Source: a virus | Virus record (IMG/VR): IMGVR_UViG_3300021088_000013 | Coordinates: 1-59,217 of that record | DNA: 59,217 nucleotides | Strand: one strand, 5' to 3' | Shown: piece by piece, positions 35,604 to 46,468 of the stretch | Layout of the letters: each line of letters begins with the position of its first letter | Position numbering within the stretch: position 1 is the stretch's first letter | Translations under genes and position numbers: made by a program | The notes under the pieces: model-generated | The model's database searches: none | What the model was told of the DNA's origin: nothing | Seen by the model: the letters and a program-made list of their open reading frames with translations, nothing else

Positions 35604-37975
35604 TGATCTTGAGCCAACCACTGATTTATTGATGCAGGAGTTCCCTGAATAAGGGCTGAGGAAGTGGCGTAGCCACCCCAACCCCAACATCTATTCGAAC
35701 TACCAAATGGGGACATATGTGCAGTGTCATCGAAATTAGCGAGAGTTAGATCATTGAGCTTCAAAATAAAATTCCACGGGTCGGTAGTCGCCTTATTTCC
35801 ACAGTAGAAGGTAAGTACAGCACCTTGTCCAGGAACGGTACAGGTCCCGGTCCATAACCAGTTATACCCTCCAGAGGTCGCATACCCTATAGCTGCTGAA
35901 CCATCTGAGCCTATTCTAGCCACGGAGTAGCTCGTCAAAGACGAATTAGAACGCCCAACCAGGTCAACGTACGTCGGTAAAGGAACACCTCCGGGGTCGA
36001 CAGCGCCCCGGAGTGTTGAGTTAAGAACTAACTGTATGACCTGATAGTCAGTTGTACTTACAGAATCGGTACCGGTCCAAATGAACTCGTATGTGACCGG
36101 GCCAGGTGCCGGTTGTGCTACCCAATATGCTTCAGACCCGTTGGCCGCATAGTAGTTACCAGGGTCGAATCCGGGCGGGAATATTGTAGTACCAGGAGGC
36201 GAATAAAACCCGGCAGCCCAATTCGAACTACCACCAGGGCCAAGCATGATCCCGACCCAGTTGAAGTCATCTCCAGCAACAGCTCCCGTATTACCCTCCG
36301 CGGCTAATGCGGCTACTTTGGCATTCACTGAGGCTAAGGAGTTCGCCGTATTCGCTAGAGCAACAGCGGCGGCATTCTGCGTAAAACCGGTTCCAGATGA
36401 CCCGTATAGTTGCGTTACAATATTATCAACTGTCTGACCAACTCCTGGTACACATTCAGAAGCGATAAGATCGGTTTTAAGCATTTCTCCGTCATCGAAG
36501 AATACGATCCCCGCAGTTACGGTGTCGTATACACGGAACCGCAGCCGAAGCTGATCTACACCAGCAGGTACTGTGAACTCTCCTGCAACCCCTAACCATA
36601 TATGCCCATCAGCACCGGTGTTGGAATTAGTCGTACCAGCTGTTGGTCCTGTAGTTGGCGGTGAAATTACCGTGGCAACATCATAACCACCAACATCTAA
36701 ATATGTTATACCTTCTGCAGTAATGCATTGCCTATACATTTGAACACCAACAGCTATGGGAATAGTTCCAGTGTAAGTTAATCCAGACCATCTAATCTCA
36801 GCAGCAATTTCTATGCTTTCGCCCACTAGGACAGGTATTTCACAGGAAACCATATCATCCTGAGTTCCGTTACATACACATTTAGCAGCTCCGAGGGCAG
36901 CTGATCCCGCAGTACCTACCCAAGACCAACTACCATCGGACATTACTGTAGAGGCTGTGGCAAAATCATCAGACACTAACAAATTTTGATTAAGTAGATT
37001 AACTGATTGTGCAGTAGTCAATGACACATGTCCGACATGCTGGGAATTATTCACTGATGTTGAGTGACCTAATCCAGATACAGCATCTACTCCGATATTT
37101 CCGGAAGATCCTATAACGGATTGAATGGTTCCTATATATGGGCTAGATGTAATTGCATCGGCTATTGTTTGAGCAGCATCTATAATATCGGTTGGGCTTA
37201 CACTTGTCCCGAACGGGCCCCCGAAGTTATTTGCAATAGCATCTGTTAACGCTCCAGTGAACTCCGCTGTGCCAACTCCTCCAAGATTACATATACCACA
37301 CAATGAGGTAATAGAGTACATGGTATTTGCAAAAGCCTGACCACCATTGATAGCATCTATCGCAACATTCCCAGAAACTCCATTAGTTGCTTGCCCAAGT
37401 CCTACAATCCCGCTAGCCATAGCGGAGTTGTTGTATGCATTGGATAACTGGGTAGCATTAGCCTGAACTTGTGTAGGCGTTAAATTGGCTGGAGAATTAG
37501 CTGTGCCACATCCGCAATTAAGAATATTATAAACGCTAGTAGCTAGTGCCTTAGTGCCATTGATTGCATCAAGTGCAGAATTACCTGTTGGTGCACCAGG
37601 GGCCATAGCCATGGTCCCCGCGGCTATGGGAGTGGCATTTACTGAATTGGAAACATCAGTAGCACCAGAAACAATAGATTGCGGTGTGGTATTAACACCG
37701 GCACCCCCAGCAAGCCCACACAACGTATCAGTAAACCCCTGCGTGCCGGGGACCAGCGCGCCGGCCGGCCCATTGACGGCTGGGTTACCATTAGCCATCA
37801 AACCGTTAGTCATCGAAGATCCGCTTAACAGTCCACCACACACACCACTCAGTTGGGTTGTGTCAGGAAAGTTGACCTGCTGGGCTGTGGTGTACACCGC
37901 GGACTGGCTGATAGCAGACGTAAACGCTGATACTGACTGCGCCCAATGTGGAGTGCCACCCTGTGGGACTGTCAT
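35600..37975 (-). CDS. Large minor tail protein
   Basis: 791 residues from ATG 37975 (MTVPQGGTPHWAQ), ATGA overlap with the gene before it. The N-terminal 350 residues hold a repeated helix unit (DAINGTKALATSVYNILN and relatives, five or six copies), the rest beta-rich with a carbohydrate-binding-like module (MVSCEIPVLVGESIEIAAEI) and a C-terminal sandwich ending ASINQWLAQDQ. Consistent with a baseplate or central-fibre protein. No clear enzyme motif. Confidence 0.6.
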   Translation of the reverse strand: MTVPQGGTPHWAQSVSAFTSAISQSAVYTTAQQVNFPDTTQLSGVCGGLLSGSSMTNGLMANGNPAVNGPAGALVPGTQGFTDTLCGLAGGAGVNTTPQSIVSGATDVSNSVNATPIAAGTMAMAPGAPTGNSALDAINGTKALATSVYNILNCGCGTANSPANLTPTQVQANATQLSNAYNNSAMASGIVGLGQATNGVSGNVAIDAINGGQAFANTMYSITSLCGICNLGGVGTAEFTGALTDAIANNFGGPFGTSVSPTDIIDAAQTIADAITSSPYIGTIQSVIGSSGNIGVDAVSGLGHSTSVNNSQHVGHVSLTTAQSVNLLNQNLLVSDDFATASTVMSDGSWSWVGTAGSAALGAAKCVCNGTQDDMVSCEIPVLVGESIEIAAEIRWSGLTYTGTIPIAVGVQMYRQCITAEGITYLDVGGYDVATVISPPTTGPTAGTTNSNTGADGHIWLGVAGEFTVPAGVDQLRLRFRVYDTVTAGIVFFDDGEMLKTDLIASECVPGVGQTVDNIVTQLYGSSGTGFTQNAAAVALANTANSLASVNAKVAALAAEGNTGAVAGDDFNWVGIMLGPGGSSNWAAGFYSPPGTTIFPPGFDPGNYYAANGSEAYWVAQPAPGPVTYEFIWTGTDSVSTTDYQVIQLVLNSTLRGAVDPGGVPLPTYVDLVGRSNSSLTSYSVARIGSDGSAAIGYATSGGYNWLWTGTCTVPGQGAVLTFYCGNKATTDPWNFILKLNDLTLANFDDTAHMSPFGSSNRCWGWGGYATSSALIQGTPASINQWLAQDQ

Positions 37976-38856
37976 GACGCCGGCTGCATCCCAGTCCCAG
38001 GTATCGGGCAAACCCGAACACAGAACTGACTACTCGCAGCGGACGTGGTGAACGTGTTCGTACCGCTCGATCGTTCAGCGTTGAAGTAGATCACCGCGCT
38101 AGCTCCTGCATACACCCGGTCATAAGAATCAGTAGAGCCAGCAGGTGGCCCCGAAGACATCACATTTTGGTAAGGACCAGCGCCGGCCAACCCGATACCC
38201 TGACCAACTACATTACCGGAAGACTGATTGTTCAGCCGCGCCACTAGGTCAACAGCTACGTTAGAACCCCCGCTGGCGGTTACTACGGCTTGCCCCTCGA
38301 TCTGCGGCCGCCAATCGAAATTCTGTGCTGGAATCGCTACAGCGCAAAGGTTATAGGTCGGGTTACCGGCAGGGGCGGAGTTGATGGTGGCCGGGATATA
38401 ACGGTCGCCGCATAGGGGGGCTTGGTAAACGAACCCCCCATCAGATGCGTTATACACCAATCCGAAGCCAGTTTGAGGGGTTCCGTACGCGGTAGGATCC
38501 AATGTACTGGTGCCATCGACCCCGGGTGGTCCTGCATGAATTGTCAACGACGCCTGATAATTAGGACCACCTGATCCGTTAGTACCCAGAAGTGTTAACG
38601 ACGCAGAATCATTCGAGGGGTCCGTGTAGTCCAAGACGTGCAGATTAATGGTGGAATCAAAAGACGGAGGCGGTCCGGGTGCCCCCCGGACCAGTGCGGG
38701 GAAGTTTCCGAAGCCTCCAGATGGCACACCCACAGCGATAAATAATCCGCTGCTCGGATCCCAATCTAATGGTATTCTGAGCAGCGCAGTATTTATCTCA
38801 AGGTATTGAATGCCGTTTATTGTTACTTGCTGCCAAGTGACTACTGGTGAGCTCAT
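37972..38856 (-). CDS. Minor tail protein
   Basis: 294 residues. SPVVTWQQVTINGIQYLEIN, then repeated collagen-like turns (GAPGPPPS, GPPGVDGTS), and a C-terminal beta domain (RPQIEGQAVVTASGGSNVAV) ending FCVRVCPIPG. Typical of mycobacteriophage minor tail proteins downstream of the Gp37-like protein. Structural role. Confidence 0.6.
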   Translation of the reverse strand: MSSPVVTWQQVTINGIQYLEINTALLRIPLDWDPSSGLFIAVGVPSGGFGNFPALVRGAPGPPPSFDSTINLHVLDYTDPSNDSASLTLLGTNGSGGPNYQASLTIHAGPPGVDGTSTLDPTAYGTPQTGFGLVYNASDGGFVYQAPLCGDRYIPATINSAPAGNPTYNLCAVAIPAQNFDWRPQIEGQAVVTASGGSNVAVDLVARLNNQSSGNVVGQGIGLAGAGPYQNVMSSGPPAGSTDSYDRVYAGASAVIYFNAERSSGTNTFTTSAASSQFCVRVCPIPGTGMQPAS

Positions 38857-38871
38857 ATAAGACCCATTTCC

Positions 38872-40617
38872 TTATCCACTCTGCGGTGCAAGGGTCAGCA
38901 CGTTTAATGCTTCCAAAGCTCCAGATATGTTACGTTGATGCTTTGCCAATGGCGATTCTATTGCTTTGCCATCACCTATTTGGAGCATAAGATCACGCGT
39001 ATCAGCATCTATCTTCCATGATACAGCGTCTAGGAAATCTGTGTAAAGCTGTGTACGACCAAGGTACGCAATTGATATAAGCTGCCCACGGAATATATCT
39101 TTCCCGAGAGTGTAGTTTACACCGTTACGTATAGTAGCCTGAACACATACCCAACCTCGTGCATCCCAAAACGCATTGATGAAGTCAAATATGGTTTCAA
39201 TATTATATGGTGCCGAAGCGGTAGCGTGAAATACCTCAATAGCCGGATGATATGGACCTACTGCGCTTCTGCGTGAAAATGACTCCCACAATTGAAACGC
39301 TAAGAAAGCGTTATTAAGAAATCCTGCTAAAAGATCGTTTGGCACTCCTGATATACCGATAAGAATCGATATAGCGTCTACAATCCATTCAAAGAAAATG
39401 TTTATCAAATCATTAAGCCACTGCGGGGAACGGCCACCAATAATATGCTGCCAACCCTTGGGTGTATGGGCAACAATTTTACAGGTGTCAACAGACCCGC
39501 GCTGCCCCGGCTCCGGGGCGATCAGGAGAACCCAGGGAGGAACCCAGTTAACACCAAGGGCCGGAGCAATATAGAACCCCTGAGGCAGCCCTTTGACCTC
39601 TTGAAATCCCTCAATCAACGGAGCTACTTCGTTACCAAGAATTGACCCAGCCACATCAACTACGGTCTTTATTATCGAGTCAAGAACAGTATGAGTTGGA
39701 CCAGTAATCTGAGATCGGTCTACAACAGTTATGACATATGTAGGCTGAATTAATGTAGTCCATACGTTAGCTGGCTGAGGATCTCCAGGAAGCCATAAAT
39801 CTACACGAACATCAATTCCCGTAGCACGAACCATATCCTTAATTACTGACCCGCATGTTTCCATTCGAACGGTACGCATTACGAGAAGACTTGCATCTGT
39901 TAACGGATTAGTTAGGGCCACTACTATTGGACAATTCAGCATATCGTAAAGATTACCACCAGAAATCAGTAGTGATCCGAACCATGCTGCTATATCTGGA
40001 TCCAATGACAAAGCATTATTTATAAACTCATTAAGACCAAGCTGTATACGCAGAGCTTGCTCTAAAATCAAAGCCTCAATAACAGAACATAATGGCCCAA
40101 GGCAAATAGCGTAACTGAGTGGGAACTGAGCCTGAATTGGCATAAACCAATCTGGCCATACAAGTAAATAATTCAGTATATCCCAAATGCCAAGTAGATT
40201 TGCAGTACCAATCCATTCACCCTGCTTGAATTCTAGTTCAAAGGTATCTACATAAAAGGCGAATCTCAATCCTTCAGTCTCTACTGTAACGCCAACCATT
40301 GTATTCTGACAGTTCAGTAATACGGGAATACTTGGATCGTCACCCATCACCTTAAGCGTACAGTTGGCAAGATTATTACGTGGATCAATACCGCTACATT
40401 CAATAAACTTTCCTACTATACCGATTTGCTTCCACATTTTGTCATAGATCGTTACACGCCATCCGTCTACCGTTCCACCAGTAACAACCTGCTGCTGCTT
40501 TTTTGTAAGCGCCTCGGCAGCCTCAACAGCGGTACCGGCATCCCCCTGCCAAAGCGCTTGATTTAACTGATTAAGGTCCCATCCATTAGGAATAGCACCA
40601 CCATCAGGAGAACTCAC
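38872..40617 (-). CDS. Minor tail protein, Gp37/Gp28-like
   Basis: 581 residues. The first 180 residues (WRVTIYDKMWKQIGIVGKFI, then LRFAFYVDTFELEFKQGEW) match the Gp37/Gp28-like (ReqiPepy6-type) tail family that sits after Dit and acts in the tail-tip hub. The middle is helix-rich and hydrophobic (PNDLLAGFLNNAFLAFQLWE). A C-terminal IDADTRDLMLQIGDGKAIES segment matches the family end. Its place two genes after the tape measure fits a hub protein. Confidence 0.75.
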   Translation of the reverse strand: MSSPDGGAIPNGWDLNQLNQALWQGDAGTAVEAAEALTKKQQQVVTGGTVDGWRVTIYDKMWKQIGIVGKFIECSGIDPRNNLANCTLKVMGDDPSIPVLLNCQNTMVGVTVETEGLRFAFYVDTFELEFKQGEWIGTANLLGIWDILNYLLVWPDWFMPIQAQFPLSYAICLGPLCSVIEALILEQALRIQLGLNEFINNALSLDPDIAAWFGSLLISGGNLYDMLNCPIVVALTNPLTDASLLVMRTVRMETCGSVIKDMVRATGIDVRVDLWLPGDPQPANVWTTLIQPTYVITVVDRSQITGPTHTVLDSIIKTVVDVAGSILGNEVAPLIEGFQEVKGLPQGFYIAPALGVNWVPPWVLLIAPEPGQRGSVDTCKIVAHTPKGWQHIIGGRSPQWLNDLINIFFEWIVDAISILIGISGVPNDLLAGFLNNAFLAFQLWESFSRRSAVGPYHPAIEVFHATASAPYNIETIFDFINAFWDARGWVCVQATIRNGVNYTLGKDIFRGQLISIAYLGRTQLYTDFLDAVSWKIDADTRDLMLQIGDGKAIESPLAKHQRNISGALEALNVLTLAPQSG

Positions 40618-42377
40618 TGCGGAAACCTACGATAAGGAATACCCCCGGCGAGGATAGCCGTAGTTGGACCACCACCCTCTACCGCTATCGCGATCTGCTG
40701 CGGCGCTGCTACGCTACCAGGCAGTTTAGCTGGGATAGGTTTTGAAAACCTACCAGATAACAGTGAATATGGATTACCCTGCGGAAAGGGGGTTCCAAAA
40801 ACACTCAGGTTAGGTGCCGGAGATCCTGCCGACAGGAATGCATTGTACTCAGCCAAGGCTGCTGAAAGCTGACTAATGAACTGACTTGGCGCCGGGGTTC
40901 CAGGTGGCGGCATAGAGGTCAAATCAACTACACCATACAGATTTGGGTCACTATTTATGAACACAACCTGGTTTTGCTGCAATGGTCCATAGGTTACCGC
41001 CTGCGTGGCGTTCGGTCCATCGCCGATACCGAATAGACCAGGTCCGACCAGTATAAAGAATGGCCACATATCTTGATCCCCAACATTGTACAAGGTGAGA
41101 TATCCGGATTCCTCAGCAGCGGAAGAGTCACCAGCTGTCCAGTTCATGATAGCTGGAACTGTGTTTATTCCATCAGATTCCATTCCGAAACCAGACCCAC
41201 GGTAGGCTGATCCCACATGTGAACCGTCACCGGCGGAGTTGATAACAGTCATTAGCGTGGTCCATGTGACGTTGTTTAGGCCAACTCCTGGGTTTGTGCC
41301 ACGGGAAACAAAGTACGAATGCAAGGCACCTGAGTACCCACCAGCTGCAACCGCTATTTGATCACCAGGCTCAAATGGAACTGTGACATTTGTTTGACGC
41401 ATTAGCGTCTCAACGCCACCTACAAAGTACGATAACCTAACGAAGCTGGCTGGCTGATTTTCACATATTGATGGATCTGGCGGTATATACCCAAGCCGGC
41501 AACGTATGCCATCAGTTCCAGGACTCCCACTGTTATTCATACGTAGCCAGATATCAATGTAAGTGTCATCAGCCGCTGGCCACGTATCACGCGCCCCAAG
41601 AGTGATTGTAACAATCTGCTCATCAGTTTGCGACACATAACCAGTTCTACGGGCTACGGCTATACGACCCTCATTCAAAGTGCTTGTAGCTGAATTTCCA
41701 TTAGCATACAAATATCCTGAACCTGCACCGTTATAAGCGATCGTCCAATTACTTCCGAGGTTTTGATTGACGAGAGTGTCGTAGTTGAAAGTATCACTTG
41801 CTGAAAGGTATGAGAAGGAAAAAACATCGGTAGTTGGAAAGCTGCGCCAAAATCCACAATCCACACTACCAACCATGGTTAACTTTTGGCGCGTGAAGTT
41901 ACCTCCTATAAATGGATCTATCGGATTCTTTTCCCATCGGGGTTGCGCCCACCAATATCCCATCTCCGGGGTAAACCAGGATAATGTTCCCGGCTGCTTA
42001 GCATCCCAAGAGTCAAGCCACGCACGCAGCACTTTACGTGTCTCAACCGGATTTCGCCCCCTGATCATAACCGTAATATCAATATCAATAGGATCATAAA
42101 GACTTGTAACATATGTAGCACCATCCTGGGTGGCACCCTTTTGACGAATATTCTTCCAAGGTGGAATAAGGCCCTTTATGTCCAATACACGTACGGATTC
42201 AGGTGTTGTTGGATCTGGAATACTTGGAGGCCCCATCAAGTCAAACAGTACTGCATCATCATAGGATCGGTAACGAACAATTGGACGATCCCCAGCCAGT
42301 AAATGACACGCCCCGGCCGGGGTTAGCGGGTTCGATGGGAATCGCTGCCGAATAGTCGGACCAGTGGGGTTAGTCAT
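40614..42377 (-). CDS. Distal tail (Dit-like) minor tail protein
   Basis: 587 residues, first gene after the tape measure. The N-terminal 200 residues (GLIPPWKNIRQKGATQDGAT, then DPIDIDITVMIRGRNPVETR and RAWLDSWD) match the siphovirus distal-tail fold typical of mycobacteriophages; the middle is a jelly-roll (DTFNYDTLVNQNLGSNWTIA) with the look of a carbohydrate-binding module inserted in Dit. Likely joins tail tube to fibres and may bind cell-wall glycan. Confidence 0.75.
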   Translation of the reverse strand: MTNPTGPTIRQRFPSNPLTPAGACHLLAGDRPIVRYRSYDDAVLFDLMGPPSIPDPTTPESVRVLDIKGLIPPWKNIRQKGATQDGATYVTSLYDPIDIDITVMIRGRNPVETRKVLRAWLDSWDAKQPGTLSWFTPEMGYWWAQPRWEKNPIDPFIGGNFTRQKLTMVGSVDCGFWRSFPTTDVFSFSYLSASDTFNYDTLVNQNLGSNWTIAYNGAGSGYLYANGNSATSTLNEGRIAVARRTGYVSQTDEQIVTITLGARDTWPAADDTYIDIWLRMNNSGSPGTDGIRCRLGYIPPDPSICENQPASFVRLSYFVGGVETLMRQTNVTVPFEPGDQIAVAAGGYSGALHSYFVSRGTNPGVGLNNVTWTTLMTVINSAGDGSHVGSAYRGSGFGMESDGINTVPAIMNWTAGDSSAAEESGYLTLYNVGDQDMWPFFILVGPGLFGIGDGPNATQAVTYGPLQQNQVVFINSDPNLYGVVDLTSMPPPGTPAPSQFISQLSAALAEYNAFLSAGSPAPNLSVFGTPFPQGNPYSLLSGRFSKPIPAKLPGSVAAPQQIAIAVEGGGPTTAILAGGIPYRRFPQ

Positions 42378-45300
42378 TAACGACTACCTGTTAAAGGAGA
42401 TGGGCTATTCATCGGAAAATGCCTAGCTAGGTCCTGACCTGCACGGTCCTCTGTCGAGGACACATGGTAATTCTCAATATGCACTAGCGGAGAACTGGGG
42501 GAACTTGGACCCCCGGGTCCTGGCGCCCCTCCTTGACCAACCTGCTGAGCACTCTGTGAGGCAGATGCTGCCTGCTCAGGAGTCAAACTACCCCCCTGGT
42601 GGGTTTGGCCTGCCATGTTTGGCAGCTGCGGCTGAGCACCAGTAATGCCGCCGACAATCTTATCCACCCAACCACTTTGCGCCAATTTCGATTGAGCAAA
42701 CTGTCCCGGACCGAAAGTCTGCAGCAGACCGCCGACACCTGCACCGATAGCCTTGCCACCCGCCCCGATGGCGGCGTTCATTTCCTGTATTCCGATACCA
42801 ATTAGAGCTGATGTAATTGATCCCGCCGGTGAACCTCCGGCTGATCCGCCTCCTCCTGGCGCTGAACCACCAGGAGCACCCCCGGCTGGCGGCAGTGAAG
42901 GTGGCATAGCTGGCGAAGCACCACCCGGCATACCACCCATAAGCTGATCTACTGCACCACCTTCAGCGGCTGCTGCAGCAGCCGCTATCGCCATAGATGC
43001 CGCCGTACTAGGGATCGACTCCGCCACCCCGATCAAACCACCACCAGTGATGGCAAAGCCTCCTCCATAGCCTGTTTGTGGGGCTATTGTGCCGATCATT
43101 GAAGGTCCCGGCTCATGACCACCTTGAACAACTTTTGGCATCTGAGACAACAGGCCAGGAGGCATTATCTCCGGTGCTCCAGATTTAGGGATAGGTGATT
43201 GGGGCCCGGATTTGTCAGATGACGCATCCGACAAATACTGCATGGTTGGACTTTGATGCAGGCTAGCACGCATCGCATACACACCATCATGACCGCCAAG
43301 CGCGTCGACATCACTCTTGGTGAGAACATGCTCACCCTCATGAGCGAGAATCGGTATAGGGCCCTGACCCTTAATGTCGCCACCAGCGGCGAATCCCGGC
43401 ATCTGCATCGGAAGGTAGGCGTGCATCGGGAACTGTGGACTGTTCGCACCGGCAGCGCCTGGGCCAAGCGTAAATGCATTGTTATTGCCACCCTGCTCAG
43501 CGTTTATTCCACCAGGTAGTGTCGCTGCAGTATGGCCGGCATTACCAGGTGCTGGATTCCAACCAACCTGGAAAGCCTGAACCCCTGGCGGGGGCGAGCC
43601 CGGCTGGAAACCGTGCGATTGCAGCCATGCACCCTCTGTCGGGGTAGCAAAATCTACAGAGGGGGGAAGACCAAGAGCGACATTAGCAAGCTTGCTAACC
43701 ATGCCGGAACAATCGTTACGGAGCGCCTGACTATACGGTGTTCCGACTAGTGATCTAGCAAATGCGTATAAGGCCCCTACCCTACCGCCTGCGGCGTGTA
43801 AATCAGCAGCGTTGGTAACGCTGCCTGGGTAGGAAATACTGGGAATAGTCTCACTTCCGGAACCGGCTGTCTGCCCTTCAGCTTGCTGCTGCATTAAGCC
43901 CTGGGCTGAAAGCTGCGGGCCGAACGCTCCGCCCAGGGCGGCTGCTCCTACCAGTCCTTTAGCCCCGAATGTTGGCCCTCCCTGAGTTTGCGAATACGCA
44001 TTAGCTGCTCCGGTGATTGGAGCCGCAGCAAGATTCGCAAGGAACTTAAACAGGTTTTCAGCAATACCTGGCAAGCCCTTACTAGCTCCGAAGTCTTGAT
44101 CTATCTTCGCGCCGAGCTGCTCAAATCCCTCAGCGGACTCACGCATCTTACTTTGATGCGTTTCAGTTGATCGAGACTCCTCCTCCTGTAGACGTGCACG
44201 AGCTTCCTGTTCACGCCTAATATCCTCGTCAAGCTTGTTACGAGCTTTTTGTATTTCCTCAGCCGTAGCGGTATTAGTCTTCTCAAGCTGATTTAGTCGA
44301 GCCTGATCTTCAGCGACCTTATGCTCAGCCTCCATGACATTGCCACGAACAGCATAGTGCTGCTCCGATTCACCGAGTTGCAACGGGGCTCTGTAACCCG
44401 GACCGTAAGGCACCTCAGGAGCTTCCGGCAAGCGCGATCCCCTTGATCCTGTTGCACCTTTACCGCCCGGGCCAAGTGAATCCAGGAATGCCTGAGCATC
44501 ACCATTACCGCCACCCGGAGTTGGCACTCCAGCAGTTGCAGGAACTCCAGGAGTCCCTCCAGCAACGTACCCCTGTCCGGGCACCCAATTGTAAGTTGGC
44601 ATTCCAGGGCCCGGAGCCCAAGGTGGCGGAGCTCCCGCAGGAGCATTAGGCGCGACTGGCGTAGTAGGAGATGACCCAGGAGCGTTATAGTAGGGCGCCA
44701 TACCAGACGGCATTGGACCCTTACCTTCAAGCCACTGTTGGTACCCGGGTGGCACCTGTCCGCCGTGCGCATCGGCGTACTTCTGACTTGCTTGATGCTT
44801 CGCTGTGATTTCATCGCGCGGCGCATTCGGGGCGCCTGGGGTAGTCCCCATTGTGGCACCAGGAGCACTTCCCTTCGAATTCCACAAAGCTGCAGCCGTA
44901 GCCAGTGCTGTGAACGCGGCTACGGCTGGTGCTAGCCCTGCAGCGATGCCAGCACCAGCTGTAGCCGCTTCTGCCGGCATCGCTGTAAGCAGAGTTGTTA
45001 CAGTTCGTAAACCTGTGATAAGTGCCGTGATACCCTCAATAGTTTTCCATGCCGCGAAAGCACCGGCTACGGCGTAGATAAGCGCAGGATGCCGCCCCAG
45101 AAACGCCGCCACATCACCTAGTTCTTTAACAACAATTCCAATAACATTTATCGCATTTTGGAAGAAATTACGTAGGTCGTCCTTATGAGCGTCTACCCAA
45201 CCAACGAGAAGCTCCATCTGTTTACCTACAACGTCTACGGCACTCTGTCCTGGAGGGGCAAGAGCAGAAGAGATCTTATTACGAATCTCATCCCAATAAT

Positions 45301-46468
45301 TACCCAGAGTCTTTGTACGCTTAGCTACATCATCGATATCAGATCCCTGGGCTCGCCAGGCATTCCCGCCAGCCTTGAGAATATCCATATAGGAGTTTAA
45401 TATCGCCTGAGCTTGAGGCCAGTTACGCGTCCCAAACACCTTTTCCATTAGGGCCTGAGCATCGGCCTGATCACCAACATTAATGAAGGACTGTATAGCA
45501 CCAGATGCTCCCATTAGGAATTGCTGTAAAGTTTCTCCGCGTTTGGCGGCATCTTCTTCAGCATGTGCAAAACCGGTCATTGAACGAGTCGCCCCACCCG
45601 GGCCTAGTATTTCATCCATCTTACCAATCAAGCGCACCGATTGCTCAATGTTAAGACCGGCTTGCTGTAATGTTTCACCGAATTGTTGAGTAGTCGTCAA
45701 CAGCTGGTTCAATGGAACAGCAGTCGCCATAGAAGTATTCATAATCGATGCTAATGTTGCATCCGCATCCCTACCAGCTACGCCAAACTGAACGAAATCG
45801 CCGGTGAGAGTACGAATATCTAAACCGCCGAAACGGTCCCGCAGCTCTTCGACGTGCTTGGTTAACGTGGTTAATGCAGGATCTCCACCCACTAACTGCA
45901 GTCGGTTAGAGAGAACCCCAAGATCGGAACCTATCGACTTTACGCTGGTATCTACACCTGCCATAACCTGTCGCGCTTGCGCATTGAGCGCCTCTAATGC
46001 AGGCCCGGCAGCCCCGGTAGAAGTTACTATCGCCCTGTTAATTCCCTCGAACTGCTCACCAATACCAGCGAGTGCAGCGAACGTGCCTGCAGCGAGACCC
46101 GTAATAGCCCCTAACGCAACAGCCGCCCCCCGACCGATCGAAGAAAAGTATCGATCATGAGCTGCCGACAGGCTAGCAACTGACCGTTCGGTCTCCTGTT
46201 GAGCCAAAGTGACATTTCGCTGCGCTTGCGCCATGGCGATAGCATTATCTTTATGAAGCATCGTAGTTCTAACTAGCTTCATTTGAGCTATTTCTAAACG
46301 ATCAGCGGAAAGCGCTGCAGCCTTTTGTGCTTCGTCGATACCCTTCATCGCCGAAGTAGCACCACCTGCAGTATTCCCCACCTCTGACAACCGAGACGAT
46401 AGAGTACGCGCCGCAGCTGCAAGCGAGCGCTCATCTAAGCTTGTCAGAACGTCTATAGTTATTGCCAT
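42377..46468 (-). CDS. Tape measure protein with NlpC/P60-like domain
   Basis: 1363 residues, the longest gene. The N-terminal coiled coil (ARTLSSRLSEVGNTAGGATS onward) and middle hydrophobic segments (IYAVAGAFAAWKTIEGITAL; AAGLAPAVAAFTALATAAAL) fit a tape measure that sets tail length and enters the cell envelope. A Pro/Gly-rich stretch follows. Near 905-985 is an NlpC/P60-like hydrolase: VGTPYSQALRNDCSGMVSK with Cys920 and GNAGHTAATLPGG with His979, probably a peptidoglycan-opening motif used during injection. Its length would set a tail of about 200 nm by the usual rule. Preceded by the frameshifted chaperone pair. Confidence 0.92.
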   Translation of the reverse strand: MAITIDVLTSLDERSLAAAARTLSSRLSEVGNTAGGATSAMKGIDEAQKAAALSADRLEIAQMKLVRTTMLHKDNAIAMAQAQRNVTLAQQETERSVASLSAAHDRYFSSIGRGAAVALGAITGLAAGTFAALAGIGEQFEGINRAIVTSTGAAGPALEALNAQARQVMAGVDTSVKSIGSDLGVLSNRLQLVGGDPALTTLTKHVEELRDRFGGLDIRTLTGDFVQFGVAGRDADATLASIMNTSMATAVPLNQLLTTTQQFGETLQQAGLNIEQSVRLIGKMDEILGPGGATRSMTGFAHAEEDAAKRGETLQQFLMGASGAIQSFINVGDQADAQALMEKVFGTRNWPQAQAILNSYMDILKAGGNAWRAQGSDIDDVAKRTKTLGNYWDEIRNKISSALAPPGQSAVDVVGKQMELLVGWVDAHKDDLRNFFQNAINVIGIVVKELGDVAAFLGRHPALIYAVAGAFAAWKTIEGITALITGLRTVTTLLTAMPAEAATAGAGIAAGLAPAVAAFTALATAAALWNSKGSAPGATMGTTPGAPNAPRDEITAKHQASQKYADAHGGQVPPGYQQWLEGKGPMPSGMAPYYNAPGSSPTTPVAPNAPAGAPPPWAPGPGMPTYNWVPGQGYVAGGTPGVPATAGVPTPGGGNGDAQAFLDSLGPGGKGATGSRGSRLPEAPEVPYGPGYRAPLQLGESEQHYAVRGNVMEAEHKVAEDQARLNQLEKTNTATAEEIQKARNKLDEDIRREQEARARLQEEESRSTETHQSKMRESAEGFEQLGAKIDQDFGASKGLPGIAENLFKFLANLAAAPITGAANAYSQTQGGPTFGAKGLVGAAALGGAFGPQLSAQGLMQQQAEGQTAGSGSETIPSISYPGSVTNAADLHAAGGRVGALYAFARSLVGTPYSQALRNDCSGMVSKLANVALGLPPSVDFATPTEGAWLQSHGFQPGSPPPGVQAFQVGWNPAPGNAGHTAATLPGGINAEQGGNNNAFTLGPGAAGANSPQFPMHAYLPMQMPGFAAGGDIKGQGPIPILAHEGEHVLTKSDVDALGGHDGVYAMRASLHQSPTMQYLSDASSDKSGPQSPIPKSGAPEIMPPGLLSQMPKVVQGGHEPGPSMIGTIAPQTGYGGGFAITGGGLIGVAESIPSTAASMAIAAAAAAAEGGAVDQLMGGMPGGASPAMPPSLPPAGGAPGGSAPGGGGSAGGSPAGSITSALIGIGIQEMNAAIGAGGKAIGAGVGGLLQTFGPGQFAQSKLAQSGWVDKIVGGITGAQPQLPNMAGQTHQGGSLTPEQAASASQSAQQVGQGGAPGPGGPSSPSSPLVHIENYHVSSTEDRAGQDLARHFPMNSPSPLTGSR

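Noticed and set aside
36113-36595. Rightward open frames inside the large tail gene
   Set aside because: Codon-shadow frames with no ribosome site, no family likeness and full overlap with a convincing tail protein.
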